This document shows positions 36,301-44,104 of a stretch of 64,000 nucleotides of DNA, one piece after another. This stretch comes from Xanthobacter agilis (GTDB taxonomy: Bacteria; Pseudomonadota; Alphaproteobacteria; Rhizobiales; Xanthobacteraceae). Under the pieces are notes generated by a model. The model saw nothing but the letters and a program-made list of their open reading frames with translations, was not told where the DNA came from and made no database searches. Made by a program: the position numbers and the translations under genes. Position 1 is the first letter of the stretch. Every line of letters begins with the position of its first letter. Location: positions 169,896 to 233,895 of the forward strand of contig NZ_JABWGX010000005.1 of NCBI RefSeq assembly GCF_021730435.1, written 5' to 3'.

Positions 36301-37886
36301 CCGGGTTCGGGCTGGTCCTCCGCGAAGCGGCGCAGGGCCGGCGCGAGCGGCATGCCGGTGTCCAGGGGCAGCGCCAGCCGATGCGCCAGCGGCGCGCGGC
36401 CGTGGGCGGTGGCATTGGCGAGGGTGGCGGCGTCGGCGCCGGCCTCGATCGCCTGCGCATAGGCGTCCGCCAGCTCGGCCAGCGCCTTGCGGCTGGTGGC
36501 CGAAAGGGCGAGGGCGGCCGGCAAGGTGGCGTCGTCGGCCACGGCCGGGGCGTCGATCTCGCTTGCCTGTGGCAGGCGCACCACCGCATGGGCATTGGTG
36601 CCGCCGAAGCCGAAGGAGGAGACCGCCGCCGCGTTCGCGCCCTCGGGCAGGGGCACCGGCGCCTGGGCCGGCGACAGGTTCAGCGCATCGAATGGGATGC
36701 TTTCGTTCACCTCGTCCAGGTGGAGCGAGGCGGGCAGAACCCGATGGTCCAGCGCCAGCAGCGACTTGAGCAGGCCCGCGAGGCCCGATGCCGGCTCCAG
36801 ATGGCCGAGGTTCGACTTCACCGAGCCGATCGGCAGCGGCGCGGAACGGCGCCGGCCGATGGCATTGCCGATGGCGTTGGCTTCGGCCGGATCACCGACG
36901 CGGGTGCCGGTGCCGTGGGCTTCCACGAAGGCGAGCGCATCGGGGTCTATGCCGCGCGCGGCATAGACGGTCTCGATCAGGGCCTGCTGGGCACTGGTGT
37001 TGGGCAGGGCGATGCCCACCGTGCGCCCGTCGGAATTGGTGCCGGTGCCCAGCACCACCGCGCGCGGTGGCTGGAGGGTGCCACGGGTGGCGTCGAGCCG
37101 GCGCAGCACCATCGCGACGGCGCCTTCCGAGCGCACATAGCCATCGGCCTGCGCCGAGAACGGGCGGCAGCGGCCGGTGGGGGACAGCATGCCGGCGCGG
37201 GCGAAGCCCACGAAATTGTAGGGGCTGGCGAGAATGTTCACGCCCGCCACCACGGCCACTTCCACCTCGCCGCTCTCGATGGCGCGCACCGCCCGGTCGA
37301 ACGCCACCAGGGACGAGGAACAGGCGGTGTCGATGGTCAGGCTCGGCCCGGTGAAGCCGAACGCGAACGAAATGCGGTTCGAGATGATGGAGAGCGCGTT
37401 GCCGGTGACGAAGTGCGGGTCGATGGAGCACACGTCGGCGGCGAACCGCACCGAATAATCGAGGGAGGAGGCGCCAACGAACACGCCCACCGATTTCCCC
37501 TCGACCTCCGACAGCGGCAGGTTGGCGTGCTCGAACGCCTCGCGCGTCAGCTCCAGGAGGATGCGCTGCTGCGGGTCCACCTGCTCCACCTCGCGCGGGG
37601 AGAGGCCGAACGCGCCGGCGTCGAAATCATAGATGTTGTCGAGAACGCCGGCGGCGAACGTATAGGTTCGGCCAGGCTCGCCCGAGCGCGGGTGCAGGAA
37701 GCGCTCCTTCGCCCACCGGTTGGGGCTGATCTCGGTGACGGCGCACCGCCCTTCCGACAACAGGGACCAGAAGGCGTCCACGTTCGCAGCCCCCGGCAGC
37801 CGGCAGGCGTAGCCCAGAATGGTTGCAACGTGGGTCGATCCAGTCTCGGGCATCGGCGTCTGGGCACGGCTGATGCGGTTCGTCAT
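30375..37886 (-). CDS. Highly reducing type I polyketide/fatty acid synthase, RkpA-like
   Basis: Protein of 2503 residues in one module. KS: DTACSSS with Cys near 188, EAHGTGT and KSNLGHLE. AT: GHSVGE with Ser near 632. DH: HQVNDTVVVP near 937 and LDACLHG near 1098. A decayed methyltransferase-like region is near 1390. ER: NFRDVM near 1789 and HGAAGGVGLAALQ. KR: GGTGGFGFE near 2100 and the Tyr in GNYVAANAF. ACP: DIGMDSLMSLE with Ser near 2409. There is no thioesterase, so the overlapping oxoamine synthase probably releases the chain. The ATG at 37886 has a GAGGGA RBS 5 bases away and is preferred over 37937. Product is presumably a long saturated acyl chain. Confidence 0.95.
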   Translation of the reverse strand: MTNRISRAQTPMPETGSTHVATILGYACRLPGAANVDAFWSLLSEGRCAVTEISPNRWAKERFLHPRSGEPGRTYTFAAGVLDNIYDFDAGAFGLSPREVEQVDPQQRILLELTREAFEHANLPLSEVEGKSVGVFVGASSLDYSVRFAADVCSIDPHFVTGNALSIISNRISFAFGFTGPSLTIDTACSSSLVAFDRAVRAIESGEVEVAVVAGVNILASPYNFVGFARAGMLSPTGRCRPFSAQADGYVRSEGAVAMVLRRLDATRGTLQPPRAVVLGTGTNSDGRTVGIALPNTSAQQALIETVYAARGIDPDALAFVEAHGTGTRVGDPAEANAIGNAIGRRRSAPLPIGSVKSNLGHLEPASGLAGLLKSLLALDHRVLPASLHLDEVNESIPFDALNLSPAQAPVPLPEGANAAAVSSFGFGGTNAHAVVRLPQASEIDAPAVADDATLPAALALSATSRKALAELADAYAQAIEAGADAATLANATAHGRAPLAHRLALPLDTGMPLAPALRRFAEDQPEPGIVNGVCDRAARVAFVFAGNGGQYVGMGRTAHVKNAAFRDSIARIDGFFMPRAGWSIAEALETPADQDRVAATEVAQPLLFAIGVALAESLMAYGCQPSAVLGHSVGEIPAAYISGALDLKDAVDVIYWRSKLQEPARGTGTMAVLMASKADANALIAASDAPGMVVAAVNSPSVVTIAGPRAELEALLRRARKNGIAGKRMDLDYPFHSPLMAPVEAPLREALKGLSPRAGSIPFFSTVTGALIDTSGLDGEYWWHNVREPVLFADAVVSAAEREKIDIFLEMGPRPVLTGHMRETLEPLSGSHVVLGSLQEKAPSHRDPVLHTLLSCFVEGAPVARDTLFGTPRPLGGVQLPLTPWQRQTILVPDTIEAADVGGSHRVHPLLGARLRQDSQEWHGLVDPQIVPYLADHQVNDTVVVPAAALAEMALAAGREIHGDVPLALEEFDILHALALGDEGGRESLVRVSPTGLVEILSRPRLTTDWTLNARGHLAPSASSPTGRPPADEPADAPVLPMTADDLYAAADRMGLHYGPQFRLVTEATKRGRTITLELMGEHADQGAFGGRHVLHPTVLDACLHGLLLAVDPASLDDGRVYLPARFGALHVFSTAPVARAELLVVRSSARSLLLDIRLLDAEGGLVARLDGARLRAATLSNMAEAETDYRQHVEALPAAVADIAVVEQVEAAFSGLDDSADAGDAFILLNAFSTALAHEAVTGLLKGETTQLAAVNADDLVERGILADDARPTLLALLAILASGGLAAREGQVWTVAADSGLPDSASILAEVLRDAPERAAEVTLGAYLADALPSHLAKGAPLRLTGALLEHWETAAPGARALQNTAFALVSDLKSDLDRATPARVLVVERTGVLALALLPLAQSGRIRLAVDGVDATSREALAARHPALAPLLAPAATDDGAEARYDVVIVGDPRPLVLETEGLAARLAKRVSGGGLLAVLQMESHPLAALITAAADPQKDGASALRPMSETAQRLASTGLLGVKTRRCVRPEAAVDVLLARVPLPDTDTPAAEAALAEALALEFGHSAAAATLIIAIDGSGHVAALHRVEAAGPLWSDLLAGSGDHRTLVVHPLIPATADPAALAALFTRTTALLEAVRAHAGKAEVWGLTRGGAPVAGTPLASACWGYGRVAINEFADLDLRLVDVAPELDADTAAGRLTALLLTAPDERELVIGAGPVGAVRTSTGTAARQASLPVGEATTTMSRLVSRPGSMDRLTWVGAPRAHVAADAVEIEVAASALNFRDVMFAQGVIGDEMLENGFTGPSLGFECSGVVSRVGSGVTGVKVGDRVMAFAPAAFASHVVVAASMAMPVPDNVPLKAAATIPVAFLTAWYGLVTQARLKRGEWVLVHGAAGGVGLAALQIAKWLGARIVATAGTPEKRALATLAGADLVLDSRSLAFVDDIRAAIGGVDVVLNSLAGEAMERSISVLKPFGRFVELGKRDYIGNTEIGLRPFARNLSYFGVDTDQLIAARPDALQDLFGDLVRLLADGTFTPLPYREFAADSAPEAFRLMQGAGHVGKILLTPPAAPPPVAETPAPFRAAPDGVHLVVGGTGGFGFETAMWLADHGATAIVAASRSGTLTPDAAARAAALAARGVTLTSESLDVRDAGAVQRFVDGLVARYGRLSGVVHAAMVLDDGLLRDLSAARFEKVLAPKIEGASHLDAATRTLKPEAAPDYFVMFSSATTLVGNPGQGNYVAANAFLEGLARDRRAAGLPALAVSWGAISDVGVLARETAINEKLKRRIGRHAMASATALKHLGAFLSEGDAIHPPAVTCAYIDWSTAGELALVKAPTFTGLLTDGRGERTLGKSSDLESLISGQSDHEARLTIARLLAEEIGKILRLPLEAVDLTRPLMDIGMDSLMSLELDMEVQRRFGVELPVLALGAGSTLMDVADKVLQQVRGSAEATGSSAEQVIAEAGIMDKHVDLDLDKDAIARLSAKVVSEREHASGGIL

Positions 37887-38464
37887 ACATTCCCTCTTCG
37901 CCCCGGATCCGCCGCGGCCCGACGTACCCAACTTCAATCGTCATCCGCTCGAGCAGGGGAGGGATGCCGTATTCCCGTCCCCGCCTTGGCATCGGGCCCC
38001 GCCGGAACCGGCGTTCGCCCCATCCGGCCGTGGGCCGGAGATCGTCCTGTCCCGTTTATGCTGCATCGCAATGGACATGACGCAACGGAATGCTGTCACG
38101 GTCCATCTTGCGCTGCGATTCGGAGTCGTTCCGTTACGATCTTGGTGCCCACCGCGTCAATCAAGTCGAGATACCTCTTCGACGCTTGGGCCGCCAGAGC
38201 GGCAAGGCGAGATCGAGCCAACCTTTGGCATCCTGGGGGATCGCCTGTATTGACGTACCGACGTTAGGGTGCCGATATCGCAATCGCGCATTTCGGAGGT
38301 TGTAAAATACCATAAGGCGACCTCGACACCGGATCGGACTCACAGTGTTCCACAGGCCGGATCGGTCGACTGCCGTCACGTTCACCTCCGCCAGCGGTAG
38401 GTAGCACAAGTGCCGGCTCTCGCCCAAGGGTGTTGGGGAGCTGCTCTTTCGGGTGGCGGGGCGT
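37887..38464. other. Long intergenic region upstream of the PKS
   Basis: 578 bases between the end of a GT4 gene and the PKS start, both on the minus strand. From about 38050 to 38330 base composition drops in GC (ATTGACGTACCGACGTTAGG, TTGTAAAATACCATAAGG), which fits a promoter and regulatory zone for the PKS operon. Short frames here lack features. The composition differs from the rest of the island. Confidence 0.5.
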
Positions 38465-39799
38465 TCATGGGGCGGGGCCGAGCAGGCGATCGTACAGGGC
38501 GGCGACTCGCTCCCGGTAGCGCTCGGGCGAGAACAGCTCGGCTTGCCGGCGGCCCTTGGTGCTCAGGTCGGCGCACAACGCATTGTCGGCGGACAGGGTC
38601 TGGAGCGCGTCGGCGATGGCGCGGGTGTCGTAGGGGTCGACATGGATCGCGGCGTCACCGGTGATCTCGGGGATGCTGGAGCGGTCCGACGTCAGCACCG
38701 GCGTGCCGAGCAGCATGGCTTCGAGGATCGGCAGGCCAAAGCCCTCGTACAGCGAGGGGAACACCACCGCCTTCGCGCCGCGGATGAGGCTGACCAGGAA
38801 CGGGAACGAGACGTATTCGAATCGGCGGACCCGGTCGCCGTGCGATGTTTCGGACAAAACCCGCAGTTCGCGGTCGGCCTTCCAGGCCGGCTTGCCCACC
38901 AGCACCAGGGGTTCCTTCACCTGGCTCGACAGGTAACCTTCGATGATCCGACCCACGTTCTTCTTCGGCTCGATGGCGCCGAAAAAGAGGAAATAGGATT
39001 TGTAGGGCAGGTTGAAGACCCCCTCCACTTCCTGCCGCACCACATCGTCGCTCTTGTCGCGCAGGGGCTGGGGGATGGAGACGGCTTGATAGGTGTTGGT
39101 GATCTTTTCTTCCGGATAGCCGAAGATATCGACAATGTCGCGCTTGGACGATTCCGAGACGGTGACGATATGATCCGCGCGCTTCAGGAGATTATTGATA
39201 AGGCTGAAATAATATTTTCTGTTGTCCAGCGTCGTATAGGGCAGGCGCAGGGGCACCAGATCGTGGATCGTATAGATATTCTTGGTGTTCTTCAGGCGAA
39301 TTGGCAGAGGATAGGTCCAATGCATCAGGTCCGGTCGGTCCATGCCGGTTACGGTGCTGAAGAGACGGTAAGCGTAATAGAGCGTGAAGGCGCGGTCGAA
39401 CAGGTTCGCCACATTCCAGATGTGATCGAAATGGGGCATCTGGTTGGCGAACTGGTCGATGATGACCCGGCCGCTGACCGGAATGGACAGCGCGCGCGGG
39501 TTGAGGAACGGCGTGGTCAAGCTGTGCAGGTCGCGGGCAAAGCGGGTGGACCACTTGGCCCGCTCCGGCTGGGTGGCGAAGAAGGATACTTCGCGGAAAA
39601 ATGGGTCCTTCGCCGTGGACGACGGGATGCCGTAGAGCAGGTCCGTGCGGTAGCCGAGGCTGCCGCAGGCGTAGCTCAGATTACGGGCATAGGTCGCAAC
39701 GCCCGTCCCCCGCTCCAAGGCGAGATTGTAGCCGTCGATCATGATGGTGCGGCGCGCGGGGGCGGAGCGGCTGGCGGCGGGCATGGGATGTCCTGTCAC
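38465..39799 (-). CDS. Glycosyltransferase family 4
   Basis: Protein of 444 residues from a GTG at 39799 that overlaps the stop of the upstream pyruvyltransferase gene (GTGA); an ATG 15 bases later (39784) is an alternative. GT-B fold: N-terminal glycine loop region (GTGVATYARNLSYACG), TIHDLVPLRLPY, then FFGAIEPKKNVGRII, PLVLVGKPAW and the donor motif YEGFGLPILEAMLLG. It is a retaining transferase acting in the cytoplasm, resembling mannosyl/rhamnosyltransferases of capsule loci. Together with 39796-40938 it forms a two-gene operon. Confidence 0.88.
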   Translation of the reverse strand: MTGHPMPAASRSAPARRTIMIDGYNLALERGTGVATYARNLSYACGSLGYRTDLLYGIPSSTAKDPFFREVSFFATQPERAKWSTRFARDLHSLTTPFLNPRALSIPVSGRVIIDQFANQMPHFDHIWNVANLFDRAFTLYYAYRLFSTVTGMDRPDLMHWTYPLPIRLKNTKNIYTIHDLVPLRLPYTTLDNRKYYFSLINNLLKRADHIVTVSESSKRDIVDIFGYPEEKITNTYQAVSIPQPLRDKSDDVVRQEVEGVFNLPYKSYFLFFGAIEPKKNVGRIIEGYLSSQVKEPLVLVGKPAWKADRELRVLSETSHGDRVRRFEYVSFPFLVSLIRGAKAVVFPSLYEGFGLPILEAMLLGTPVLTSDRSSIPEITGDAAIHVDPYDTRAIADALQTLSADNALCADLSTKGRRQAELFSPERYRERVAALYDRLLGPAP

Positions 39800-40938
39800 T
39801 GGGGGCTCCGGGTGTGGGGCTGCGCGGGGCGGCGATCGGCCATCGGCTTCATGAGGCGCCGGGCCAGCCGCTTGAGGCCGGGACCCGCCGCGTCTTCCTC
39901 GCCCTGGCCCCGTCCGGGCTGCTGGAAGGGGATGGCGCGAATCAGCGGGTGGTCGAACACGCTCTCCCCCGGCTGCGGGTGAAGCGGGGCGACCGCGAGC
40001 GGGAAGGCGTCGAGCAGGGGCTCATAATCAAAGGGCTTGGGTTCCCACACCCGGTCGATGGAGCGCATCAGATGGGCCCAATTGGTGGGCAGCAGGCGGG
40101 GCTGCACGTAGACATGCAGCTGCTTGAGGCCGAGCCCCTGATACAGGTCCGTGATGCGCAGGTCGTTGCCGTCGTCGGGATCGAGCGGGCGCGGGACCAG
40201 GCCGCGCCGGCGTCCCTTGGGCGCGAAATAAAGGCATGGAATGCCGTAGCTCTCGGCGAACACCATGCCGTGCAGGCTGGTGGAGACGAGCCGGCGGCAG
40301 GCGAGGATCTCATCCAGCCGCTCGCGCATGGCGTCGGCTGAGATGGCGGTGCGGGTCTGGATGATGTGGATGGACCCGCGAAAGTCCTCGGGGATGTGGT
40401 AGCGCAGCAGTTCCGGGCGCACCTCGGTGTCGAGCCCGTCGCCGTTCAGCTCGGACAGGTGGACGATCACCCCGAGATCCCATTTCTTCGCGATGGGCGG
40501 GCGGTAGAACTGGGGCAGCAGCCAGACCGGATCGCCGAAGACGGCGGGGCCGAGGGTGTTTTCCGCGCCGAACAGGGCGCGCGACACCGGCCCGCGCGTG
40601 GCCGCCACGCGATAGCGCGTGCCGGGATAGGGGGCGAAGGTAATCCGCTCCTCGCCCGGCGCCACATGAGGATTGCAATAGCGCGACGATCCGGTGCCCC
40701 AGAGGGTGACCTCGCCGTTCCTCAGCATGTGGCCGATGGTGCCAACCGCGGCCATGCGGCTGCTTTTCGCGCTGTGACTGGTGTGGACGACGGGCAGGCT
40801 CGACAGCAGGGCCACCATCACCGGGCTCAGGGCGTCGCCGAGATTGACGTGGGACTGATCCGCTGTCGCCGCGGCCCAGACCAGCGGAACCGCGCCCAGG
40901 GCCGCAGTTCTCGCTCGAAGGGGGGACCGCTCCATCAT
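39796..40938 (-). CDS. Polysaccharide pyruvyl transferase family protein (ExoV-like)
   Basis: Protein of 380 residues. Family features: NLGDALSP near residue 32, WGTGSSRYCNP, VAATRGPVS, VFGDPVWLLP, and the C-terminal STSLHGMVFAESYGIP, which carries the conserved His of the PEP-using fold. Enzymes of this family add a ketal pyruvate from phosphoenolpyruvate to sugars in exopolysaccharide; some relatives are plain glycosyltransferases. The last 60 residues are basic and low in conservation. Two adjacent ATGs (40938 and 40935) follow a GGAGG. Confidence 0.8.
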   Translation of the reverse strand: MMERSPLRARTAALGAVPLVWAAATADQSHVNLGDALSPVMVALLSSLPVVHTSHSAKSSRMAAVGTIGHMLRNGEVTLWGTGSSRYCNPHVAPGEERITFAPYPGTRYRVAATRGPVSRALFGAENTLGPAVFGDPVWLLPQFYRPPIAKKWDLGVIVHLSELNGDGLDTEVRPELLRYHIPEDFRGSIHIIQTRTAISADAMRERLDEILACRRLVSTSLHGMVFAESYGIPCLYFAPKGRRRGLVPRPLDPDDGNDLRITDLYQGLGLKQLHVYVQPRLLPTNWAHLMRSIDRVWEPKPFDYEPLLDAFPLAVAPLHPQPGESVFDHPLIRAIPFQQPGRGQGEEDAAGPGLKRLARRLMKPMADRRPAQPHTRSPQ

Positions 40939-41328
40939 GCCTCCACATCAGACCATTGGCCCCGGTCTTCGACCGGTGCCGAGAGAGTGTCGCTCCGGCG
41001 CCGCGCAGGCACAGCCTGGAACGTCGGCCCACGGGCCTGCTCCGGAGCCCGCCGGGCCATGGGTATCACACCCCGATCGGGTCGCCGATGCCGCAGGGGC
41101 GACCGGTCGGGAGCGTCGATAGTTCCGGTTGATAGCCGCATTTTGGCGTGAGGGCATCCCGGAAACATGACGATGCGCCGCTGTGCGCGCGCCGGCGCCG
41201 ATTTATATCCGGTTCGGTGGCCTTACGTGCGATGCGTTCCGTGATGGGCGTAATCACGGTGCGGAAGGGGTGTGACAGGGGCCGGCACGGTCTATATGTG
41301 CGCGGCGCGGAGCCGGGTGGATGGGGCG
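40939..41328. other. Divergent intergenic region containing repeat copy C
   Basis: 390 bases between the pyruvyltransferase gene (minus) and the KpsS-like gene (plus). It includes the interspersed repeat at 40957-41063. The stretch 41190-41275 (GATTTATATCCGG, GATGCGTTCCGTGATGGGCG) may hold a promoter for the plus-strand gene; not certain. Confidence 0.5.
40957..41063 (-). repeat. Interspersed repeat of about 100 bp, copy C
   Basis: Read on the minus strand, the end GCACCGGTCGAAGACCGGGGCC matches copy A (8533-8555), and GCGGCGCCGGAGCG matches copy B. The outer part is more diverged. The hairpin core is CCGGTC-GAA-GACCGG. Confidence 0.7.
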
Positions 41329-43140
41329 ATGGACGGGGGGACAGCAAGACGGGCATTGATCTTCCGCATGACGGGGGACGAATCCGCCGCCAATGCGGCC
41401 CTGCTGGCAGGCACCGCGCGCGCCGCCGGCCTGGAGGTGGTCACCGTTCCCTTCTGGTCCGATGACGCCCACGCGGCCAGGGATGCCGGTGCCCCGACGC
41501 TGCTCGACGGCGGCTTCGATTTTGCGCCGCGACTGTCGGATTTCGCCTTCCACGCCCGGTACGGCTTCAGCCCCGACCTGATCGAACTGTCGGCCCACAG
41601 CCTCGCCATCGGCGATGCGCGCATCGACAACCTGCTGACCGAATCGGTCTGGAGCCAGCAATTGCGGGGCGTGGCCGGGCGCGCCATCGCGGTGATGGCG
41701 GACCTGGCGCCGGACGTGGTGTTCGTTCCCCATGGGGCGGAAGTGCTCTCGCGGCTGCTGGCGGAGACGGCGGCGCATCTCGCCATCCCCTATCTCTATT
41801 GGGAAAGCCCGTTTTTCCCCGGCTATCATTTCGTCGATCCCTTTGCGCCGCACTTCTTTCGCGGGGCGCACCGCATCGATCGCACCTGGGCCGGGGTCGC
41901 GGCGGCGGAGGACGGCGCGGTCGCCCGTGCCCGCGATTTCATCGCCCGCGCCCGCGCCGAGCGCATCACCAAATACCGCCAGACCACGGCTCCGGCCGAG
42001 CTGGAGGCGCTCAGGGGCTGGCTGGGGGAGCGGGCGGGGCCGGTTCTGTTCGTGCCTGGCCAGATCGCTTTCGACGCCAGCATCACCGTGAGCCTGCGCG
42101 ACTATCCGAATCTCGGCCGCATCTATCGCGCGGTGTTTGCTGCCATGCCGCCGGGCTGGCGGGTCATCTTCAAGCCCCATCCGCGCGGTCCCGACGCCGA
42201 CCGTGCCGAGGGGCTGCCGGAGCATGTGCGGCTGGTGCGGCAGGTGTCGATCCACGACCTCTTTCCCCTGTGCGACGTGGTGGCGCTGCATTCCTCGAAT
42301 GTCGGGCTTGAGGCCCTGATGGCCGGGCGGCCGGTGATCGCCTGGGGCGATCCCTATTACGGGCGCAAGGGACTGACCCTCGACATTGCCGATGGCGCGG
42401 ACCTGGGGCGGGTGCTGGCGGCAGGGCCACCGGTGCCACCCGATCCCGGCAAGGTCGCGGCCCTGGTTGGGCACATTCTGGAGCAGGGCTTGGTGCGGCA
42501 GGGGGATGGCGCGGCCTTGCGGCAGCGCATCGCGGAGGCCTCGTCGGTGGCGCCGGAGCCGCGTCTGCCGTGGTATGGCGCCCCCATCCGCCGGCTGGCG
42601 GCGGCCGGCGTGGCGCTGAACCGGGCGTTGGCGGCCAATCGTGGCATGGCGACCGCGCTTCGGACCCTGCCTCGGGATGATCGCGCCACCCTGGAACAGC
42701 GGTTCGGCCCGCGGGCGTTGCGGCGGCATTGCCGCGGCGCGCCCCGGCTGGAGGTGTGGGGCCTGCTGCGCCGGCTGGCGGTGGCCCGCGCTTTCGGCGC
42801 GCGGCTCGGCTGCAAGGTCCGCTTCGACGCGCTGGACCTTCAGGCCGTGCACGACCCGGCGGCGGCGCTGGAAGACCTCGCCGCGCGGGCGCGGCTGGGG
42901 GCCCGTCTGGTGCTGGTGCGCCGGCGCCCGCCGAGCGGGCGAATCATCCAGCAGATCAGCGGCGCTGACGCCGTGGGAATGCTCGCCGAGGCGGCCCCCG
43001 ACCTGGTGGTGGACGTGTTCGGTTGGTCCGGCGCCGGTCCGCTTCCGGCGGCGCCGGGGGAGGCTGAGGCCCTGCTGTTGCTGCGGCCCGCCGGCGCGTC
43101 ACCCCTCACCGGCGCGGATCGCGCCGTCCTTGCGCGTTAA
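41329..43140 (+). CDS. KpsS/KpsC-like capsular polysaccharide biosynthesis protein
   Basis: Protein of 603 residues from ATG 41329 (upstream starts at 41272 and 41296 are possible). Residues up to about 400 resemble the beta-Kdo transferases KpsS/KpsC: PDVVFVPHGAE, FVPGQIAFDASI, IFKPHPRGPDA, and DVVALHSSNVGLEALMAG followed by GDPYYGRKGLTLD. In E. coli-type capsules these enzymes attach the Kdo linker to a lipid anchor. The C-terminal 200 residues (Arg/Ala/Leu-rich) match nothing I recognise. Being next to the PKS/oxoamine synthase island supports a capsule role. A related glycosyl- or glycerophosphotransferase function is the main alternative. Confidence 0.7.
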   Translation: MDGGTARRALIFRMTGDESAANAALLAGTARAAGLEVVTVPFWSDDAHAARDAGAPTLLDGGFDFAPRLSDFAFHARYGFSPDLIELSAHSLAIGDARIDNLLTESVWSQQLRGVAGRAIAVMADLAPDVVFVPHGAEVLSRLLAETAAHLAIPYLYWESPFFPGYHFVDPFAPHFFRGAHRIDRTWAGVAAAEDGAVARARDFIARARAERITKYRQTTAPAELEALRGWLGERAGPVLFVPGQIAFDASITVSLRDYPNLGRIYRAVFAAMPPGWRVIFKPHPRGPDADRAEGLPEHVRLVRQVSIHDLFPLCDVVALHSSNVGLEALMAGRPVIAWGDPYYGRKGLTLDIADGADLGRVLAAGPPVPPDPGKVAALVGHILEQGLVRQGDGAALRQRIAEASSVAPEPRLPWYGAPIRRLAAAGVALNRALAANRGMATALRTLPRDDRATLEQRFGPRALRRHCRGAPRLEVWGLLRRLAVARAFGARLGCKVRFDALDLQAVHDPAAALEDLAARARLGARLVLVRRRPPSGRIIQQISGADAVGMLAEAAPDLVVDVFGWSGAGPLPAAPGEAEALLLLRPAGASPLTGADRAVLAR

Positions 43141-43152
43141 GGCGGCGCGCTT

Positions 43153-43992
43153 TCAGCCGACGGCGATGGGCTTGCCGCTGGCGCCCCATTCGGTCCAGGA
43201 CCCGTCATAGAGCGCCTGCGGGCGCTTGCCGATGGTCTCCAGCGCCAGCCACAGGATGGCGGCGGTGACCCCCGAGCCGCAGGAGGTGATGACCGGGCGC
43301 GAGAGATCGAGCCCGGTGGCCTCGACGATGGGGCGGACCTGATCGGGCGGCAGCAGGCGGCCATCAACGATGAGCTCGCCGTACGGCAGGTTGAAGGCGC
43401 CGGGCATGTGGCCGGAGGGCAGGCCCTCGCGCGGCTCCGGCGCCTCGCCACGGAAGCGGGCCGCGTTGCGGGCGTCGAGCACCTGGGCGCTGCCGGCGTT
43501 CAGAACCCGCTCCACGGTGCTGATGCTCGCCACCATGGAGTGGTCGAGGCGGGCAGTGAAGGTGGCCGGCGGACGCCGGGCGGGGCCGCTGTCCACCGGG
43601 CGTTCCTCGGCGCGCCACTTGGGCAGGCCGCCGTCGAGGATCATCACATCCTGCGCGCCGAAGACGCGGAAGGTCCACCACACGCGGGCCGCGGAGAACA
43701 GCCCGGCGCTGTCATAAACGACGATCCGCAGCCCGTCGCCGATGCCCAGCGCCCCCACCGCCTGGGAGAAGCCGTGGGGGTCGGGCAGCATATGGGGCAG
43801 GTCGGTGGCGTGGTCGGCGATGGCGTCGAGGTCGAAATGGACGGCGCCGGGAATGTGCTGTGCCTCGAACTCCCTGGCGCCGCTGCGGCCGGTGTTCGGC
43901 ATGTGCCAGGAACCATCCACCACGACGAGGTCCGGCGCGCCGAGATTGGCGGCGAGCCATTCGGTGGACACAAACGGGGGGGTGTCGGCCAT
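43153..43992 (-). CDS. sseA: 3-mercaptopyruvate/thiosulfate sulfurtransferase
   Basis: Protein of 279 residues with two rhodanese domains. The C-terminal active loop reads SCGSGVTA, with the catalytic Cys and the CGSGVTA form typical of mercaptopyruvate sulfurtransferase. The inactive N-terminal domain holds VVVDGSWHMPN and VVYDSAGLFSAARVWW. The ATG at 43992 has an AAGGAGAC RBS. It transfers sulfur to cyanide or thiols and sits next to cysK, consistent with cysteine and sulfur metabolism. The two genes are separated by 112 bases on the opposite side of this start. Confidence 0.93.
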   Translation of the reverse strand: MADTPPFVSTEWLAANLGAPDLVVVDGSWHMPNTGRSGAREFEAQHIPGAVHFDLDAIADHATDLPHMLPDPHGFSQAVGALGIGDGLRIVVYDSAGLFSAARVWWTFRVFGAQDVMILDGGLPKWRAEERPVDSGPARRPPATFTARLDHSMVASISTVERVLNAGSAQVLDARNAARFRGEAPEPREGLPSGHMPGAFNLPYGELIVDGRLLPPDQVRPIVEATGLDLSRPVITSCGSGVTAAILWLALETIGKRPQALYDGSWTEWGASGKPIAVG

Positions 43993-44104
43993 GGCGCAGT
44001 CTCCTTGTCCATCCGGCGGGGCACTTCTGTCCCGTTCTAGCGCTGCGGGGCGCCGCCGTCGGCGCGGGCCGGCGGCGTCATCCACAGATCCGGCGTCGCA
44101 GGCG

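Noticed and set aside
31260..38267. A 2335-codon open frame on the plus strand opposite the PKS
   Set aside because: It is antisense to a protein with clear KS, AT, DH, ER, KR and ACP motifs. In DNA this GC-rich, long antisense frames arise because stop codons are rare. Its own translation is His/Gly/Arg/Gln-rich with no domain motif.
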